Under the pieces are notes generated by a model. That model was not told where the DNA came from and made no database searches. It saw only the letters and a list, made by a program, of their open reading frames with translations. From Streptomyces regalis (GTDB lineage: Bacteria; Actinomycetota; Actinomycetes; Streptomycetales; Streptomycetaceae), in the NCBI RefSeq assembly GCF_001509475.1, contig NZ_LLZG01000001.1, positions 62,001 through 126,000 on the forward strand: a stretch of DNA of 64,000 nt, in the 5' to 3' direction. Below are positions 46,427 through 55,258 of the stretch, one piece after another. Position 1 is the stretch's first letter. Each line of letters opens with the position of its first letter. Made by a program: the position numbers and the translations under genes.

Positions 46427-46490
46427 TGGCTTGTCGCGCCCACGCGGCGGAGCCGCATATTGATGCAGTCCCGCGCCCCTGGAGGGGCGC
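46427..46490. repeat. Streptomyces intergenic repeat, long form
   Basis: TGGCTTGTCGCGC, a GCGGC-GGA-GCCGC hairpin and a final GCGCCCC-TGGA-GGGGCGC hairpin (46473-46490) make up a composite element familiar from intergenic regions of Streptomyces. The same TTGTCGCGC and CCGCGCCCCT parts recur in inverted orientation at 48955-48993. It may also work as a terminator for the asparaginase gene. Confidence 0.6.
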
Positions 46491-46527
46491 CAACCCTCAA
46501 CCCCTTTGAAAGAGGAACCGTTCCCTC

Positions 46528-47937
46528 ATGACCGCCGCCACCCGTAGCGAGCACGATCTGCTCGGCGACCGCGATGTCCCCGCTGACGCGTACTGGGGTG
46601 TGCACACCCTGCGCGCCACGGAGAACTTCCCCATCACCGGTACGCCCATCTCCGCCTACCCGCACCTCATCGACGCCCTCGCCGCCGTCAAGGAGGCCGC
46701 TGCCCTCGCGAACGAGGAGCTCGGCCTGCTGGAGGCGAAGAAGGCCGAGGCCATCGTCGCCGCCTGCCGTGAGATCCGCGCCGGCCGGCTGCACGAGCAG
46801 TTCGTCGTCGACGTCATCCAGGGCGGCGCCGGCACCTCGACCAACATGAACGCCAACGAGGTCGTGGCCAACCGGGCGTTGGAGCTGCTGGGGCACGCCA
46901 AGGGCGAGTACCAGTACCTGCACCCCAACGAGGACGTCAACCTCGGCCAGTCGACCAACGACGTCTACCCGACGGCCGTCAAGATCGCGACGGTGTTCGC
47001 GGTGCGCGGCCTGCTCAAGGCGATGTTCGTCCTGCAGGACGCCTTCGCCCGCAAGGCCGTCGAGTTCCGCGACGTGCTCAAGATGGGCCGTACACAGTTG
47101 CAGGACGCGGTGCCGATGACGCTCGGGCAGGAGTTCTCGGCGTATGCGGTCATGATTGACGAGGACCGGTCCCGTCTTGCCGAGGCCGTCGAGTTGATCC
47201 ATGAGATCAACCTGGGCGCCACGGCCATCGGCACCGGCCTCAACGCCCCCGCCGGATACGCCGAGTCGGCCCGCCGCCACCTCGCCGAGATCACCGGGCT
47301 GCCGCTGGTCACCGCCGCCAACCTGGTCGAGGCGACCCAGGACTGCGGGGCGTTCGTCCAGATGTCCGGCGTGCTCAAGCGGATCGCCGTCAAGCTGTCC
47401 AAGAGCTGCAACGACCTGCGCCTGCTGTCGTCCGGGCCGCGCGCGGGCCTCGGTGAGATCAACCTGCCGCCCGTGCAGGCCGGTTCGTCGATCATGCCCG
47501 GCAAGGTCAACCCGGTGATCCCCGAGGTCGTCAACCAGGTCGCCTTCGAGGTGATCGGCAACGACGTCGCCATCACCATGGCCGCCGAGGCCGGACAGCT
47601 CCAGCTCAACGCCTTCGAGCCGATCATCCTGCACTCCCTGTCGGAGAGCATCACGCACCTGCAGAGCGCCTGCGTGACCCTCGCCGAGCGCTGCGTGGAC
47701 GGCATCACCGCCAACACCGAGGCACTGCGCCGGACCGTGGAGAACTCCATCGGCCTGGTCACGGCCCTCAACCCGCACATCGGCTACACGGCCGCCACCG
47801 ACATCGCCAAGGAGGCACTGGTCTCCGGCCGGGGAGTGGCCGAACTCGTCCTGGAGAAGGGCCTGTTGCCCGCCGAGGCCCTCGCCGACCTGCTGCGGCC
47901 GGAGGTCGTCGCGGGCACCGGGCAGGCCCTGGCCTGA
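46528..47937 (+). CDS. aspA: Aspartate ammonia-lyase
   Basis: 469 residues, full length, with GAAAGAGGA upstream. Fumarase/aspartase superfamily: GGAGTSTNMNANEV, GQSTNDVYPTA near 143 and the mobile signature loop GSSIMPGKVNP at 319-329 bearing the catalytic Ser. The KVNPVIPEVVNQ and QLQLNAFEPII sequences fit aspartase rather than fumarase. It converts aspartate to fumarate and ammonia, completing asparagine catabolism from the upstream permease and asparaginase. Confidence 0.95.
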   Translation: MTAATRSEHDLLGDRDVPADAYWGVHTLRATENFPITGTPISAYPHLIDALAAVKEAAALANEELGLLEAKKAEAIVAACREIRAGRLHEQFVVDVIQGGAGTSTNMNANEVVANRALELLGHAKGEYQYLHPNEDVNLGQSTNDVYPTAVKIATVFAVRGLLKAMFVLQDAFARKAVEFRDVLKMGRTQLQDAVPMTLGQEFSAYAVMIDEDRSRLAEAVELIHEINLGATAIGTGLNAPAGYAESARRHLAEITGLPLVTAANLVEATQDCGAFVQMSGVLKRIAVKLSKSCNDLRLLSSGPRAGLGEINLPPVQAGSSIMPGKVNPVIPEVVNQVAFEVIGNDVAITMAAEAGQLQLNAFEPIILHSLSESITHLQSACVTLAERCVDGITANTEALRRTVENSIGLVTALNPHIGYTAATDIAKEALVSGRGVAELVLEKGLLPAEALADLLRPEVVAGTGQALA

Positions 47938-47984
47938 TCAGGCCCGAACCCGCGGATGCGCACCGGGACCGGCAGAGAGGCACA

Positions 47985-48926
47985 ATGGTGATCATGGCAG
48001 CGTCGACGTCGTCACTGACCTTTCAGCCGATCCTGGAGCGCATCGCGGAGGAGATCGGGCGGACCCCCGGCCGCGGCCGGCCCGCCGACTACATCCCCGC
48101 GCTTGCGGCCTGCGACCCACGGGCCTTCGGCATGGCCGTCGCGGAACTCGACGGCACGGTGTACGGCGTGGGGGACTGGCGCGAGCCGTTCTCCACGCAG
48201 TCCATCACCAAGGTCTTCACCCTCGCGCTCGACCTGGCCCGCGAGGGCGACGAACTCTGGGAGCACGTGGGCCGCGAGCCCTCCGGCAACCCCTTCAACT
48301 CCCTGGTCCAGCTGGAGTACGAGAACGGCATCCCACGCAACCCGTTCATCAACGCGGGCGCGCTCGTGGTCACCGACCGCCTCCAGACCCGTACCGGAGA
48401 CGCGGCGGGCGAACTCCTCGCCTTCCTCCGCGCCGAGAGCGGCAACCCGAGCCTGGACTTCGACAAGGACGTTGCCGCCTCCGAGTCCACACACGGCGAC
48501 CGCAACGCCGCCCTCTCCCACTTCATGGCGTCGTACGGCAACATCGACAACCCCGTGCCGGTCCTCCTCGATCAGTACTTCCGGCAATGCTCCATCAAGG
48601 CGTCCTGCGCCGACCTGGCCCTCGCCACCACCTTCCTGGCCCGCCACGGCGTCCGCGCCGATGGCACCCGCCTCCTCACTCGCAGCCAGGCCAAACAGGT
48701 CAACGCGGTCATGCTGACCTGCGGCACCTACGACGCGGCAGGCGACTTCGCGTACCGGGTGGGCCTCCCCGGCAAGAGTGGAGTGGGCGGCGGCATCATC
48801 GCGGTGGTACCGGGCCGCTGCACGCTGTGCGTATGGAGCCCGGGCCTGGACGAGCGGGGCAATTCGGTGGCAGGAGTGGCAGCACTGGACCGCTTCACGA
48901 CGCTGACGGGCCTCTCGGTGTTCTGA
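47985..48926 (+). CDS. glsA: Glutaminase (serine-dependent, GlsA family)
   Basis: 313 residues. ATG 47985 has GAGAGG four bases upstream; GTG 47988 and ATG 47994 are alternatives. The beta-lactamase-like fold of bacterial glutaminases is clear: FSTQSITKVF with Ser73-x-x-Lys76, NPFINAGALVVTD, ASCADLALATTFLARHG, and MLTCGTYDAAGDFAYRVG. It hydrolyses glutamine to glutamate and ammonia and complements the asparagine pathway upstream. Confidence 0.95.
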   Translation: MVIMAASTSSLTFQPILERIAEEIGRTPGRGRPADYIPALAACDPRAFGMAVAELDGTVYGVGDWREPFSTQSITKVFTLALDLAREGDELWEHVGREPSGNPFNSLVQLEYENGIPRNPFINAGALVVTDRLQTRTGDAAGELLAFLRAESGNPSLDFDKDVAASESTHGDRNAALSHFMASYGNIDNPVPVLLDQYFRQCSIKASCADLALATTFLARHGVRADGTRLLTRSQAKQVNAVMLTCGTYDAAGDFAYRVGLPGKSGVGGGIIAVVPGRCTLCVWSPGLDERGNSVAGVAALDRFTTLTGLSVF

Positions 48927-48937
48927 CGGAACTTCTT

Positions 48938-48993
48938 GGCGCGGGGTGTGGTCACGCCGCCCAGGGGCGCGGGGAACTGCGCGACAAGCCCCC
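48938..48993. repeat. Streptomyces intergenic repeat, short inverted form
   Basis: CAGGGGCGCGGGGAACTGCG followed by CGACAAGCCCCC is the reverse orientation of the common GGGGCTTGTCGCGCAGTTCC type element. It partly matches the element at 46427-46490, which carries an extra 27-bp hairpin segment. Located just after the glutaminase stop. Confidence 0.65.
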
Positions 48994-49144
48994 ACCGGCC
49001 CGCACCCTGCAAACCACCGACACCCGGCACATGGGCAGCAGCCTGCAACCCCCTCGCATGAGATCACCGGCCAGCCACACTCCGGCTTCCCCCCGGAGGG
49101 CCCCGCGTCAACTGAAAGCCACCCGGCGTTGACACGCTGACCGA

Positions 49145-50548
49145 GTGTTGGCCATGGCTTTCCCCGTCGATCTCCGCCGCTGCCAGATACTCGGTCTGGC
49201 CGGTACCGCCTTCCTCGCCCTGGGCGGTGAGACAGCCGGCGCGCTGCCGGTCCGGGAACTCCTGGCCCCGAGCTCCGCGCACGCGGCCCTCGGCCTGGTC
49301 GGCGTCTACTTCGGCGTCGTCCTGCTGATAGCGGCCTGGCTGCTGCTCGGCCGGCTCGTACGCAGCGCCGACCCGCCGACCCCGCGCGCCCTGCTGCTGG
49401 TCCTGGCCGTCTGGGCCACCCCGCTGCTGATCGCCCCGCCGCTGTTCAGCCGGGACGTGTACAGCTACCTGGCGCAGGGCGCCATGGTGGACGCACACAT
49501 CGACGTGTACGCGTACGGGCCCGCCCACCTCGGTGGGCCGCTCGCGGACGAGGTCGCCCCGCTGTGGCGGCACACGGCGGCCCCCTACGGCCCGGTGTTC
49601 CTGGGCGTGGCCTCCGCACTGTCCGGTCTGACGCGCGGCGAACTGCCCGCCGGTCTCCTCGGCATGAGGCTCATAGCGCTGCTCGGCGTCGCGCTGATGG
49701 CGGCCGCGCTGCCGCGCCTCGCCCGGCACAGCGGGGCCGACCCGGCCGCCGCCCTGTGGCTGGGCGCCCTGAACCCGCTCGTGCTGCTGCACCTGGTCGC
49801 GGGCGCCCACAACGACGCCATCATGCTCGGCCTGCTCGGCGCCGGTCTGGTCGCCGCTCTCGGCCGGTGGCCGGTGGTCGGCGCCGTACTCGTCACGCTC
49901 GCCGCTCTGGTCAAGGCTCCCGCCGCGCTCGGCCTGGCCGCGGTCGTGCTGCTCCAGATGCGGGCCGGTCACCACCCGGCGAAGGCCGTCTTCACCACGG
50001 CGGCCGCGTCCGCCGCCACCACGGTCGCCGCAACGGCCGTCGCGGGCACGGGATACGGCTGGATCGGCGCCCTGGACACCCCGGTCTCCCCCCAGAACTG
50101 GGCTCTGACCAGCCTGCTCGGCCGTGCGACGGCCTCGCTGCTGGAAGAGGTCGGCAGTGATCTGGCGCCGCTGGCCGTTCCGGTGTGGCACGTCTTCGGG
50201 CTGGTGCTCACGGCGGTCCTCGTGGTCCTCATATGGTGGCGCTGGCGTCCGCGCCCCGTGTACGCGCTGGGCCTGAGCCTGGCGGCCGTGGCCGCCTTCG
50301 GACCGGCGATCCGCCCCTGGTACGCGTTGTGGGGCCTGTTCCTCATCGCCGCCGCGGCGCCCAGCACTTCGGTACGGCACCGGGTGGCGGCCCTGACGGG
50401 AGTGCTCGCGCTCGCCGTCCTGCCCAGCGGCGGTGCCGCGGACGTGGGCCAGTTGGTGCTGGCGGTCTCGGGGGGCGCGCTCGCCGTGGTCGTCCTGTGG
50501 CAGGCACATCTGGCGGCGCAGGCCCCGGCCCTGGAGCGCACCGCATGA
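49145..50548 (+). CDS. Polyprenol-phosphate-mannose alpha-1,6-mannosyltransferase-like (MptB/GT-C)
   Basis: 467 residues from GTG 49145, or 464 from ATG 49154; neither has a good ribosome site. About twelve helices, with the GT-C loop after helix two containing SRDVYSYLAQGAMV (conserved Asp) and YAYGPAHLG, plus WLGALNPLVLLHLVAGAHND and RPWYALWGLFL, all typical of the MptB family of actinobacterial lipoglycan mannosyltransferases. Transfers mannose from a polyprenol phosphate donor outside the membrane. Coupled by ATGA to a second glycosyltransferase. Confidence 0.87.
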   Translation: MLAMAFPVDLRRCQILGLAGTAFLALGGETAGALPVRELLAPSSAHAALGLVGVYFGVVLLIAAWLLLGRLVRSADPPTPRALLLVLAVWATPLLIAPPLFSRDVYSYLAQGAMVDAHIDVYAYGPAHLGGPLADEVAPLWRHTAAPYGPVFLGVASALSGLTRGELPAGLLGMRLIALLGVALMAAALPRLARHSGADPAAALWLGALNPLVLLHLVAGAHNDAIMLGLLGAGLVAALGRWPVVGAVLVTLAALVKAPAALGLAAVVLLQMRAGHHPAKAVFTTAAASAATTVAATAVAGTGYGWIGALDTPVSPQNWALTSLLGRATASLLEEVGSDLAPLAVPVWHVFGLVLTAVLVVLIWWRWRPRPVYALGLSLAAVAAFGPAIRPWYALWGLFLIAAAAPSTSVRHRVAALTGVLALAVLPSGGAADVGQLVLAVSGGALAVVVLWQAHLAAQAPALERTA

Positions 50549-51909
50549 GGCTTCCGCGCACCGACCGCGGCCGGATCGTACTGGTGCTCCTGCTCGCCGC
50601 CGCCGTGACCGTCTTCACCGCGACCGTGCCGCTGCTGCGCGACTGGTTCGACCTGCGCGTCTACTACGGCACCGTCGACAGCTGGATCCACCACGGCGGC
50701 CGTATCTACGACTACCGGGTGCCCGGCACGGCGTACGGCTTCACCTACCCGCCGTTCGCCGCCGTCGTCATGCTGCCCATGGCGCTGCTCGATCTGCACG
50801 CGGCGATCGCCGTGGCACTGCTGCTCAACCTGGCGGCACTGGCCTTCGCCTTGCGTGTCCTGGCCGGACGTTCCTGGCGGCGTTACGGCTGGTACGGCTG
50901 TGCGCTGGCCGCCTGCGCGCTGGCCCTGTTCGAACCCCTCCGGGACACCTTCAGCTTCGGTCAGGTGAACATCCTGCTGCTGGCGCTCGTGCTTCTCGAC
51001 TGCCGGCTGCTGGCTACGGGGCGGGGTCGCTGGGCCGGTCTGGGGATCGGGCTCGCGGCCGCGATCAAGCTGACGCCCGCCGCGTTCATCGGCCTGCTGC
51101 TGGTCGCCCGGCGCTGGCGAACCGCCGCCGTGGCGAGCGCCGTTGCCGTAGCGGCGACGGCGCTCGCGGCTTGGGTGGCACCCGACGCCTCGCGCTTCTA
51201 CTGGACCCACGCGATGTGGGACACCACCCGGGTGGGCCGCCTCGACTATGTCTCCAACCAGTCACTGCAGGGCATCCTGGCCCGCCTCGGCGTGTCCGAG
51301 CGTGCGGTCTGGGCGGTGGTGGTCGTGCTGGTCCTCGGCGTGTGGGTGGCGCGTACCCGCCGTGCGGTCGCGGCGGGGGACTGGACGGCGGCGTTCGCCC
51401 TCACCGGGCTGACCGCCTGCCTGGTCAGCCCGATCACCTGGGTCCACCACCTGGTGTGGCTGCTGCCCTCCTTCGCCGTCCTCATCCGCGCCGGGCACCT
51501 GCGCATCGCGGCCGCCCTGTACGCGATGCTGTGCACCAGCGTGGTGTGGCTGTGGTTCGACGACGCTTCCGGCGTCGACGGCTTCCTCGGCAGCAACACC
51601 TACACCTGGATCACGCTCGGCCTGCTGCTGTGGCTGCCGGTCGGTCACTCCGGCGCCGAGCGCTCGACGACCTTGCCGCGAAGCACCAGTGACGTGGCAC
51701 CGGCCCCCATCCCGGCGGCGCCCGCGATCGCCCACGCCTCCGCCCAGCCCGCCCCGGCAGGGCCGCCCTCCGGTGCCACCTCCGCCACCACGGGCGCCGT
51801 CGCCGGCCCGGGCCTCGGCTTGACCCGCAAGCCGTCCAGCGACCCCACCGGCTCGACCCGCCCGGCCGCGTCGAACCCCCAGTCGAGGAGCTCGCCGGCC
51901 TCCTCGTAG
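50545..51909 (+). CDS. GT87-family mannosyltransferase (DUF2029/PimE-like)
   Basis: 454 residues, ATG 50545 overlapping the previous stop. Eight to ten helices; the RVYYGTVDSWIHHGGRIYDY loop carries the catalytic-type Asp, followed by FTYPPFAAVVMLPM and ITWVHHLVWLLPSF, landmarks of the GT87/PimE-like family using polyprenol-phosphate mannose. The last ~88 residues are low-complexity Ala/Pro/Ser and overlap the 3' end of the opposite carboxypeptidase gene for 265 bases. This tail has no family counterpart that I recognise and may be mere read-through. Confidence 0.87.
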   Translation: MRLPRTDRGRIVLVLLLAAAVTVFTATVPLLRDWFDLRVYYGTVDSWIHHGGRIYDYRVPGTAYGFTYPPFAAVVMLPMALLDLHAAIAVALLLNLAALAFALRVLAGRSWRRYGWYGCALAACALALFEPLRDTFSFGQVNILLLALVLLDCRLLATGRGRWAGLGIGLAAAIKLTPAAFIGLLLVARRWRTAAVASAVAVAATALAAWVAPDASRFYWTHAMWDTTRVGRLDYVSNQSLQGILARLGVSERAVWAVVVVLVLGVWVARTRRAVAAGDWTAAFALTGLTACLVSPITWVHHLVWLLPSFAVLIRAGHLRIAAALYAMLCTSVVWLWFDDASGVDGFLGSNTYTWITLGLLLWLPVGHSGAERSTTLPRSTSDVAPAPIPAAPAIAHASAQPAPAGPPSGATSATTGAVAGPGLGLTRKPSSDPTGSTRPAASNPQSRSSPASS

Positions 51910-52826
51910 ACGGCGAACCCGCCCGCCCGGGGGTTCATCACCGTCACGACGAGGGTGCGATCCCCCCGGCGGGCGGCGGCGATGAGCGTGTTGCCCGCCT
52001 TGCTGGTGTAGCCGTTCTTGACGCCGATCAGCCCCGGATACGGTTCCACCCCGTCCGCGCCGGTCAACAGCCGATTGGTGTTGCGGATCTCGTACGACCA
52101 GCCGCCCCCGCCCGGGAACCGCGCCTCGGCCGTGCCGCAGTACCGCGCGAACTCCGCGTTGCGCAGCCCGGCCCGGCCGAACACCGCCAAGTCGTACGCC
52201 GACGACACCTGGCCGGGAGTGTCGTAGCCGTCCGGCGACAGCACGCGCGTGTCGAGGGCGCCCAGCGCGATCGCCTTGGCCTGCATCTGGGCGGCCGTCG
52301 CGCGCCAGCCGCCGTTCAGCCCGGCCAGTACCCGCACGGCGTCGTTGCCGGAGCTGAGGAACACCCCGCGCCACAGATCGGCGACGCGGTACGTACGTCC
52401 CTCGGCGAGCCCCACCAGACTGCTGCCGGGCCCGATCCCCGCCAGCTCCTCCTCGTTCACCCTGTGCGGGACGCCGGCGGGCAGGGTCGGCAGCACGGTG
52501 AGGGCGAACAGCGCTTTCAGGGTGCTGGCGGGCGGCAGCTTCCGGTGCGCGTTGTGCGCGGCGAGCACCTCGCCGGAGTCGGCGTCGGCCACCAGCCACG
52601 ACAGCGCGGAGACGCGCGGAGGGCGGGGCACCGCGGAATCCGGCCGCACGTGGATGCCGGACCGGTACAGCAGCGCGGGCCGCGGCTTCGCCGCCCTCGG
52701 CCCGCCGGGCGGGTCGGGGTCGTGCCCGGTGCGGGCGACCGCGGTGGCGGGCGAGAGCGCCAGCAGACCGGCCGCGCACAGTGCGCAGGTGGACACGAGC
52801 GCCCGGGTGGGAAATCCGATCGTCAT
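51645..52826 (-). CDS. D-alanyl-D-alanine carboxypeptidase (penicillin-binding protein, S11)
   Basis: 393 residues from ATG 52826, giving a signal peptide (hydrophobic core ALVSTCALCAAGLLAL, cleavage near ATAVA). TACGTT ends seven bases before the ATG, consistent with a leaderless promoter. The three penicillin-interacting motifs are present: Ser101-Thr-Leu-Lys104, Ser159-Gly-Asn161 and Lys270-Asn-Gly272 (KNG in place of KTG). A weakly hydrophobic C-terminal segment may anchor it. It trims the terminal D-Ala of peptidoglycan pentapeptides outside the membrane. Its 3' end overlaps the mannosyltransferase gene on the other strand. Confidence 0.92.
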   Translation of the reverse strand: MTIGFPTRALVSTCALCAAGLLALSPATAVARTGHDPDPPGGPRAAKPRPALLYRSGIHVRPDSAVPRPPRVSALSWLVADADSGEVLAAHNAHRKLPPASTLKALFALTVLPTLPAGVPHRVNEEELAGIGPGSSLVGLAEGRTYRVADLWRGVFLSSGNDAVRVLAGLNGGWRATAAQMQAKAIALGALDTRVLSPDGYDTPGQVSSAYDLAVFGRAGLRNAEFARYCGTAEARFPGGGGWSYEIRNTNRLLTGADGVEPYPGLIGVKNGYTSKAGNTLIAAARRGDRTLVVTVMNPRAGGFAVYEEAGELLDWGFDAAGRVEPVGSLDGLRVKPRPGPATAPVVAEVAPEGGPAGAGWAEAWAIAGAAGMGAGATSLVLRGKVVERSAPE

Positions 52827-52920
52827 GACCGTCAACGTAGGAAGCCGGCCGTCGTACACCGAGCTGCCCGGGCCGGGAGGGGCGCGCCGGCACCCGGACG
52901 GGCGATGCTTCCGCGGCGCG

Positions 52921-54057
52921 TCACTCGCCCGGCAGCGTCGGCTGGATCCGCCGCAGGAACGTGGCGTTGTCGGGCGTCTCGCGCATGCGCTCCAGGAGGG
53001 TTTCCAGGTTGGCCTGGCCGTCCCGGGTCTGCAGCGCCCGGCGCAGGCCGCGCACGGTGGTCAACTCGGCCGGGGGCAGGAGGAGTTCCTCGCGTCGGGT
53101 GCCGGACGGGTTGATGTCGACGGCGGGGAAGATACGGCGGGAGGCGAGGTCCCGGCTCAGGCGCAACTCCATGTTGCCGGTGCTCTTGAGCTCCTCGAAG
53201 AAGAAGTCGTCGGCCCGGGAACCCGTCTCCACGAGGGCCGTGGCGAGGATGGTCAGCGAACCGCCCTCCTCGGCCAGGCGCGCGGCGCCGAAGAACCGCT
53301 TCGGCCCGTGCAGCGCGGCCGCGTCGACGCCGCCGCTGAGGGTGCGGCCACCGGACGCGGCCGCGTTGTTGTGCGCCCGGCACAGCCGGGTCAGGGAGTC
53401 GAACAGGATGACGACGTCTTCGCCGGCCTCGACGAGCCGCTTGGCCCGCTCGATGACGAGCTCGGCGAGCGCGATGTGCTGCTTGGGTGCCCGGTCGAAG
53501 GTCGAGGCGTACACCTCGCCCCGTACCGAACGCTGCATGTCGGTGACCTCCTCGGGGCGCTCGTCGATGAGCACCACCATCAGCCGGCACTCCGGGTGGT
53601 TGCCGGCGACGGCCGCCGCGATCTGCTGGAGCAGTACGGTCTTGCCGGTCTTGGGCGGGGCCACGATCAGCCCTCGCTGGCCCTTGCCCACGGGCGCGAT
53701 CAGATCGGCGACACGCCCGGTCAGGCCGGACGCCGGGTGTTCGAGACGGATCCGCTCACGCGGGTGAAGGGGCGTCAGCTCGCCGAAACCGCGGCGGTTG
53801 TTGCCCGGGGTGCGGCCGTTGACGCGGGCGACTTCGGTGAGGGCACGCTGGGTGCCGCGCACGCCGTCGACGAGGTCGCCCTTGCGCAGGCCGTACCGGC
53901 GGATCACCGCGGGGGAGACCTGAAGGTCGGAGGGAGAGGGCAGCAGGTTCTCGGCGCGCAGGTGACCCTTCCCGTTCGCGTCGATGTCGAGGAAACCGGT
54001 GACGGCACGGACCGGGGGCTGCTGCTGGACTGGGGGGTGTTCAAGTGTGGTGGTCAT
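52921..54057 (-). CDS. rho: Second, short transcription termination factor Rho
   Basis: 378 residues from ATG 54057 with AAAGGA upstream. It has a cold-shock-like RNA-binding N-terminal part (GFLDIDANGKGHLR, LQVSPAVIRRYGLRKGD), Walker A APPKTGKT at 134-141, VLIDERPEEVTDM, Walker B VVILFDS with Asp220 and an Arg finger region. It lacks the N-terminal helix bundle and the long Arg-rich insertion of the housekeeping actinobacterial Rho (typically over 600 residues). Probably a paralogue with specialised targets, or a helicase lacking full termination function. Confidence 0.93.
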   Translation of the reverse strand: MTTTLEHPPVQQQPPVRAVTGFLDIDANGKGHLRAENLLPSPSDLQVSPAVIRRYGLRKGDLVDGVRGTQRALTEVARVNGRTPGNNRRGFGELTPLHPRERIRLEHPASGLTGRVADLIAPVGKGQRGLIVAPPKTGKTVLLQQIAAAVAGNHPECRLMVVLIDERPEEVTDMQRSVRGEVYASTFDRAPKQHIALAELVIERAKRLVEAGEDVVILFDSLTRLCRAHNNAAASGGRTLSGGVDAAALHGPKRFFGAARLAEEGGSLTILATALVETGSRADDFFFEELKSTGNMELRLSRDLASRRIFPAVDINPSGTRREELLLPPAELTTVRGLRRALQTRDGQANLETLLERMRETPDNATFLRRIQPTLPGE

Positions 54058-54301
54058 GGTGGTCGGTCCTTTCACGAACGGAAGGCATGAGACATGCGGA
54101 AGGAAGGGGTGAGCCGCGGACATCGGGAAGGCGGACAGAGCGCCTTCGGGCGGCGGGAAACAGCACCTCGGATACGACGGAACCAGTGGTCACGAGGTGG
54201 TGACGTGAAGCCGGTACGACGACCGGCGAACTGAAGGAGAACCAGCACCGGCGCCCACGACGGGGCGTACACAGGTACTAACGGGACGGTACCACGGTGG
54301 T
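54058..54301 (-). other. Leader region of the short rho gene
   Basis: 244 bases without an intact gene. On the minus strand it has a GGTAC-N10-GTACC dyad (54274-54293) and an open frame without family resemblance. rho genes are often autoregulated by attenuation in their leaders, so this may be functional. Confidence 0.3.
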
Positions 54302-55129
54302 TCAGCGTGTGGCGAGCAAACCGTACAGCAGAGGAATGCGCGGCTCGGGCAGCCGCCACCAGCCGGAGGGCGTGCGCGCCATCTGCGGCCAGCGCTGCCA
54401 GGGCAGCTCCTCGCTCTCGCGCAGCCGCCGGACGGTCAGTCCCGCTCCGGTCAACGCGCCGACGACCTCTCCTATTCCGTGCATCCACTCATAACTGTCG
54501 GTCGCGCCCTCCACGGCCGGACCGTCCGTGTAGGTGCGGGTCGCGTCCCGGTGCACGGCGTCGTCGCCGCCCAGGTAGTCGTGGCGCAGCAGCAGCTCGG
54601 GTCCTTCGTCCGGACCGGGCTTCGGGCCGAGGGAGTTGAGCAGTGGATGGAACTCGACGATGTACAACCGCCCACCCGGACGCAGGAGTTGGGCCAGCAC
54701 CTCCGCCCAGCGGTCGAGGTCGGGCAGATAGCACAGGGCGCCCTTGCCCGTGTACACCACGTCGAACTGCCGCCGCCCCAGGGCCTCCACGGCGTCGTAC
54801 ACATTCGCCTGTACGTACGTGACGTCGAGCCCCGCCTTCTCGGCGATGCCGTTCGCGGCGGCCACGGACGCCTCGGAGAAGTCCAGGCCGACGGCCCGCG
54901 CCCCGCGTTGCGCGAAGGCGATCGTCTCGGTGCCGAGGTGGCACTGCAGATGGAGCACATCGCGGCCGGCCAGCTCACCGAGGTCGTCCCACTCGAAGGA
55001 GGCGAACCAGCGGTCGGGATCGAGATCCTGGTCGAGGCCGTAGAACCGGCTGGCGAGGTGGACGGGGGTGCGGGCGTCCCAGTTGGCCTGGTTCGCCGAC
55101 ATCATCCGCGCGTGCTCGTCGGTGGTCAT
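54302..55129 (-). CDS. Class I SAM-dependent methyltransferase
   Basis: 275 residues from ATG 55129 (TTG 55141 possible). Rossmann motifs: motif I variant DVLHLQCHLGTETIAFAQ, acidic GLDFSEASVAAA, QANVYDA, and VVYTGKGALCYLPDLDRWAEVL. The HLQCHLGTET motif marks a branch of small-molecule methyltransferases common in actinobacteria. Substrate unknown. Transcribed away from the ECF42 operon, with which it shares an intergenic region. Confidence 0.9.
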   Translation of the reverse strand: MTTDEHARMMSANQANWDARTPVHLASRFYGLDQDLDPDRWFASFEWDDLGELAGRDVLHLQCHLGTETIAFAQRGARAVGLDFSEASVAAANGIAEKAGLDVTYVQANVYDAVEALGRRQFDVVYTGKGALCYLPDLDRWAEVLAQLLRPGGRLYIVEFHPLLNSLGPKPGPDEGPELLLRHDYLGGDDAVHRDATRTYTDGPAVEGATDSYEWMHGIGEVVGALTGAGLTVRRLRESEELPWQRWPQMARTPSGWWRLPEPRIPLLYGLLATR

Positions 55130-55193
55130 GAGGACATCCAACCGCGAACGGGCCGTGCGCGGCGGCAGGAATTCCGGACACGGGACACCCGGG

Positions 55194-55220
55194 TGTCGAT
55201 TCGCGCCGGTCCCGTTCGTC
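55194..55220 (+). promoter_or_regulatory. ECF42-type promoter upstream of the DGPF-sigma operon
   Basis: TGTCGA (55194-55199), 17 bases, CGTC (55217-55220). As I recall, the published Streptomyces ECF42 consensus is TGTCGA at -35 and CG(A/T)C at -10, so this operon is probably driven by its own sigma factor. Confidence 0.75.
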
Positions 55221-55258
55221 GGTGGGGTGTAGGAAGCTCATGAGGACCGGGAGGATCC

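Noticed and set aside
49129..49134. TTGACA as promoter of the MptB-like gene
   Set aside because: No -10-like hexamer at 16-19 bases downstream before the start codon.
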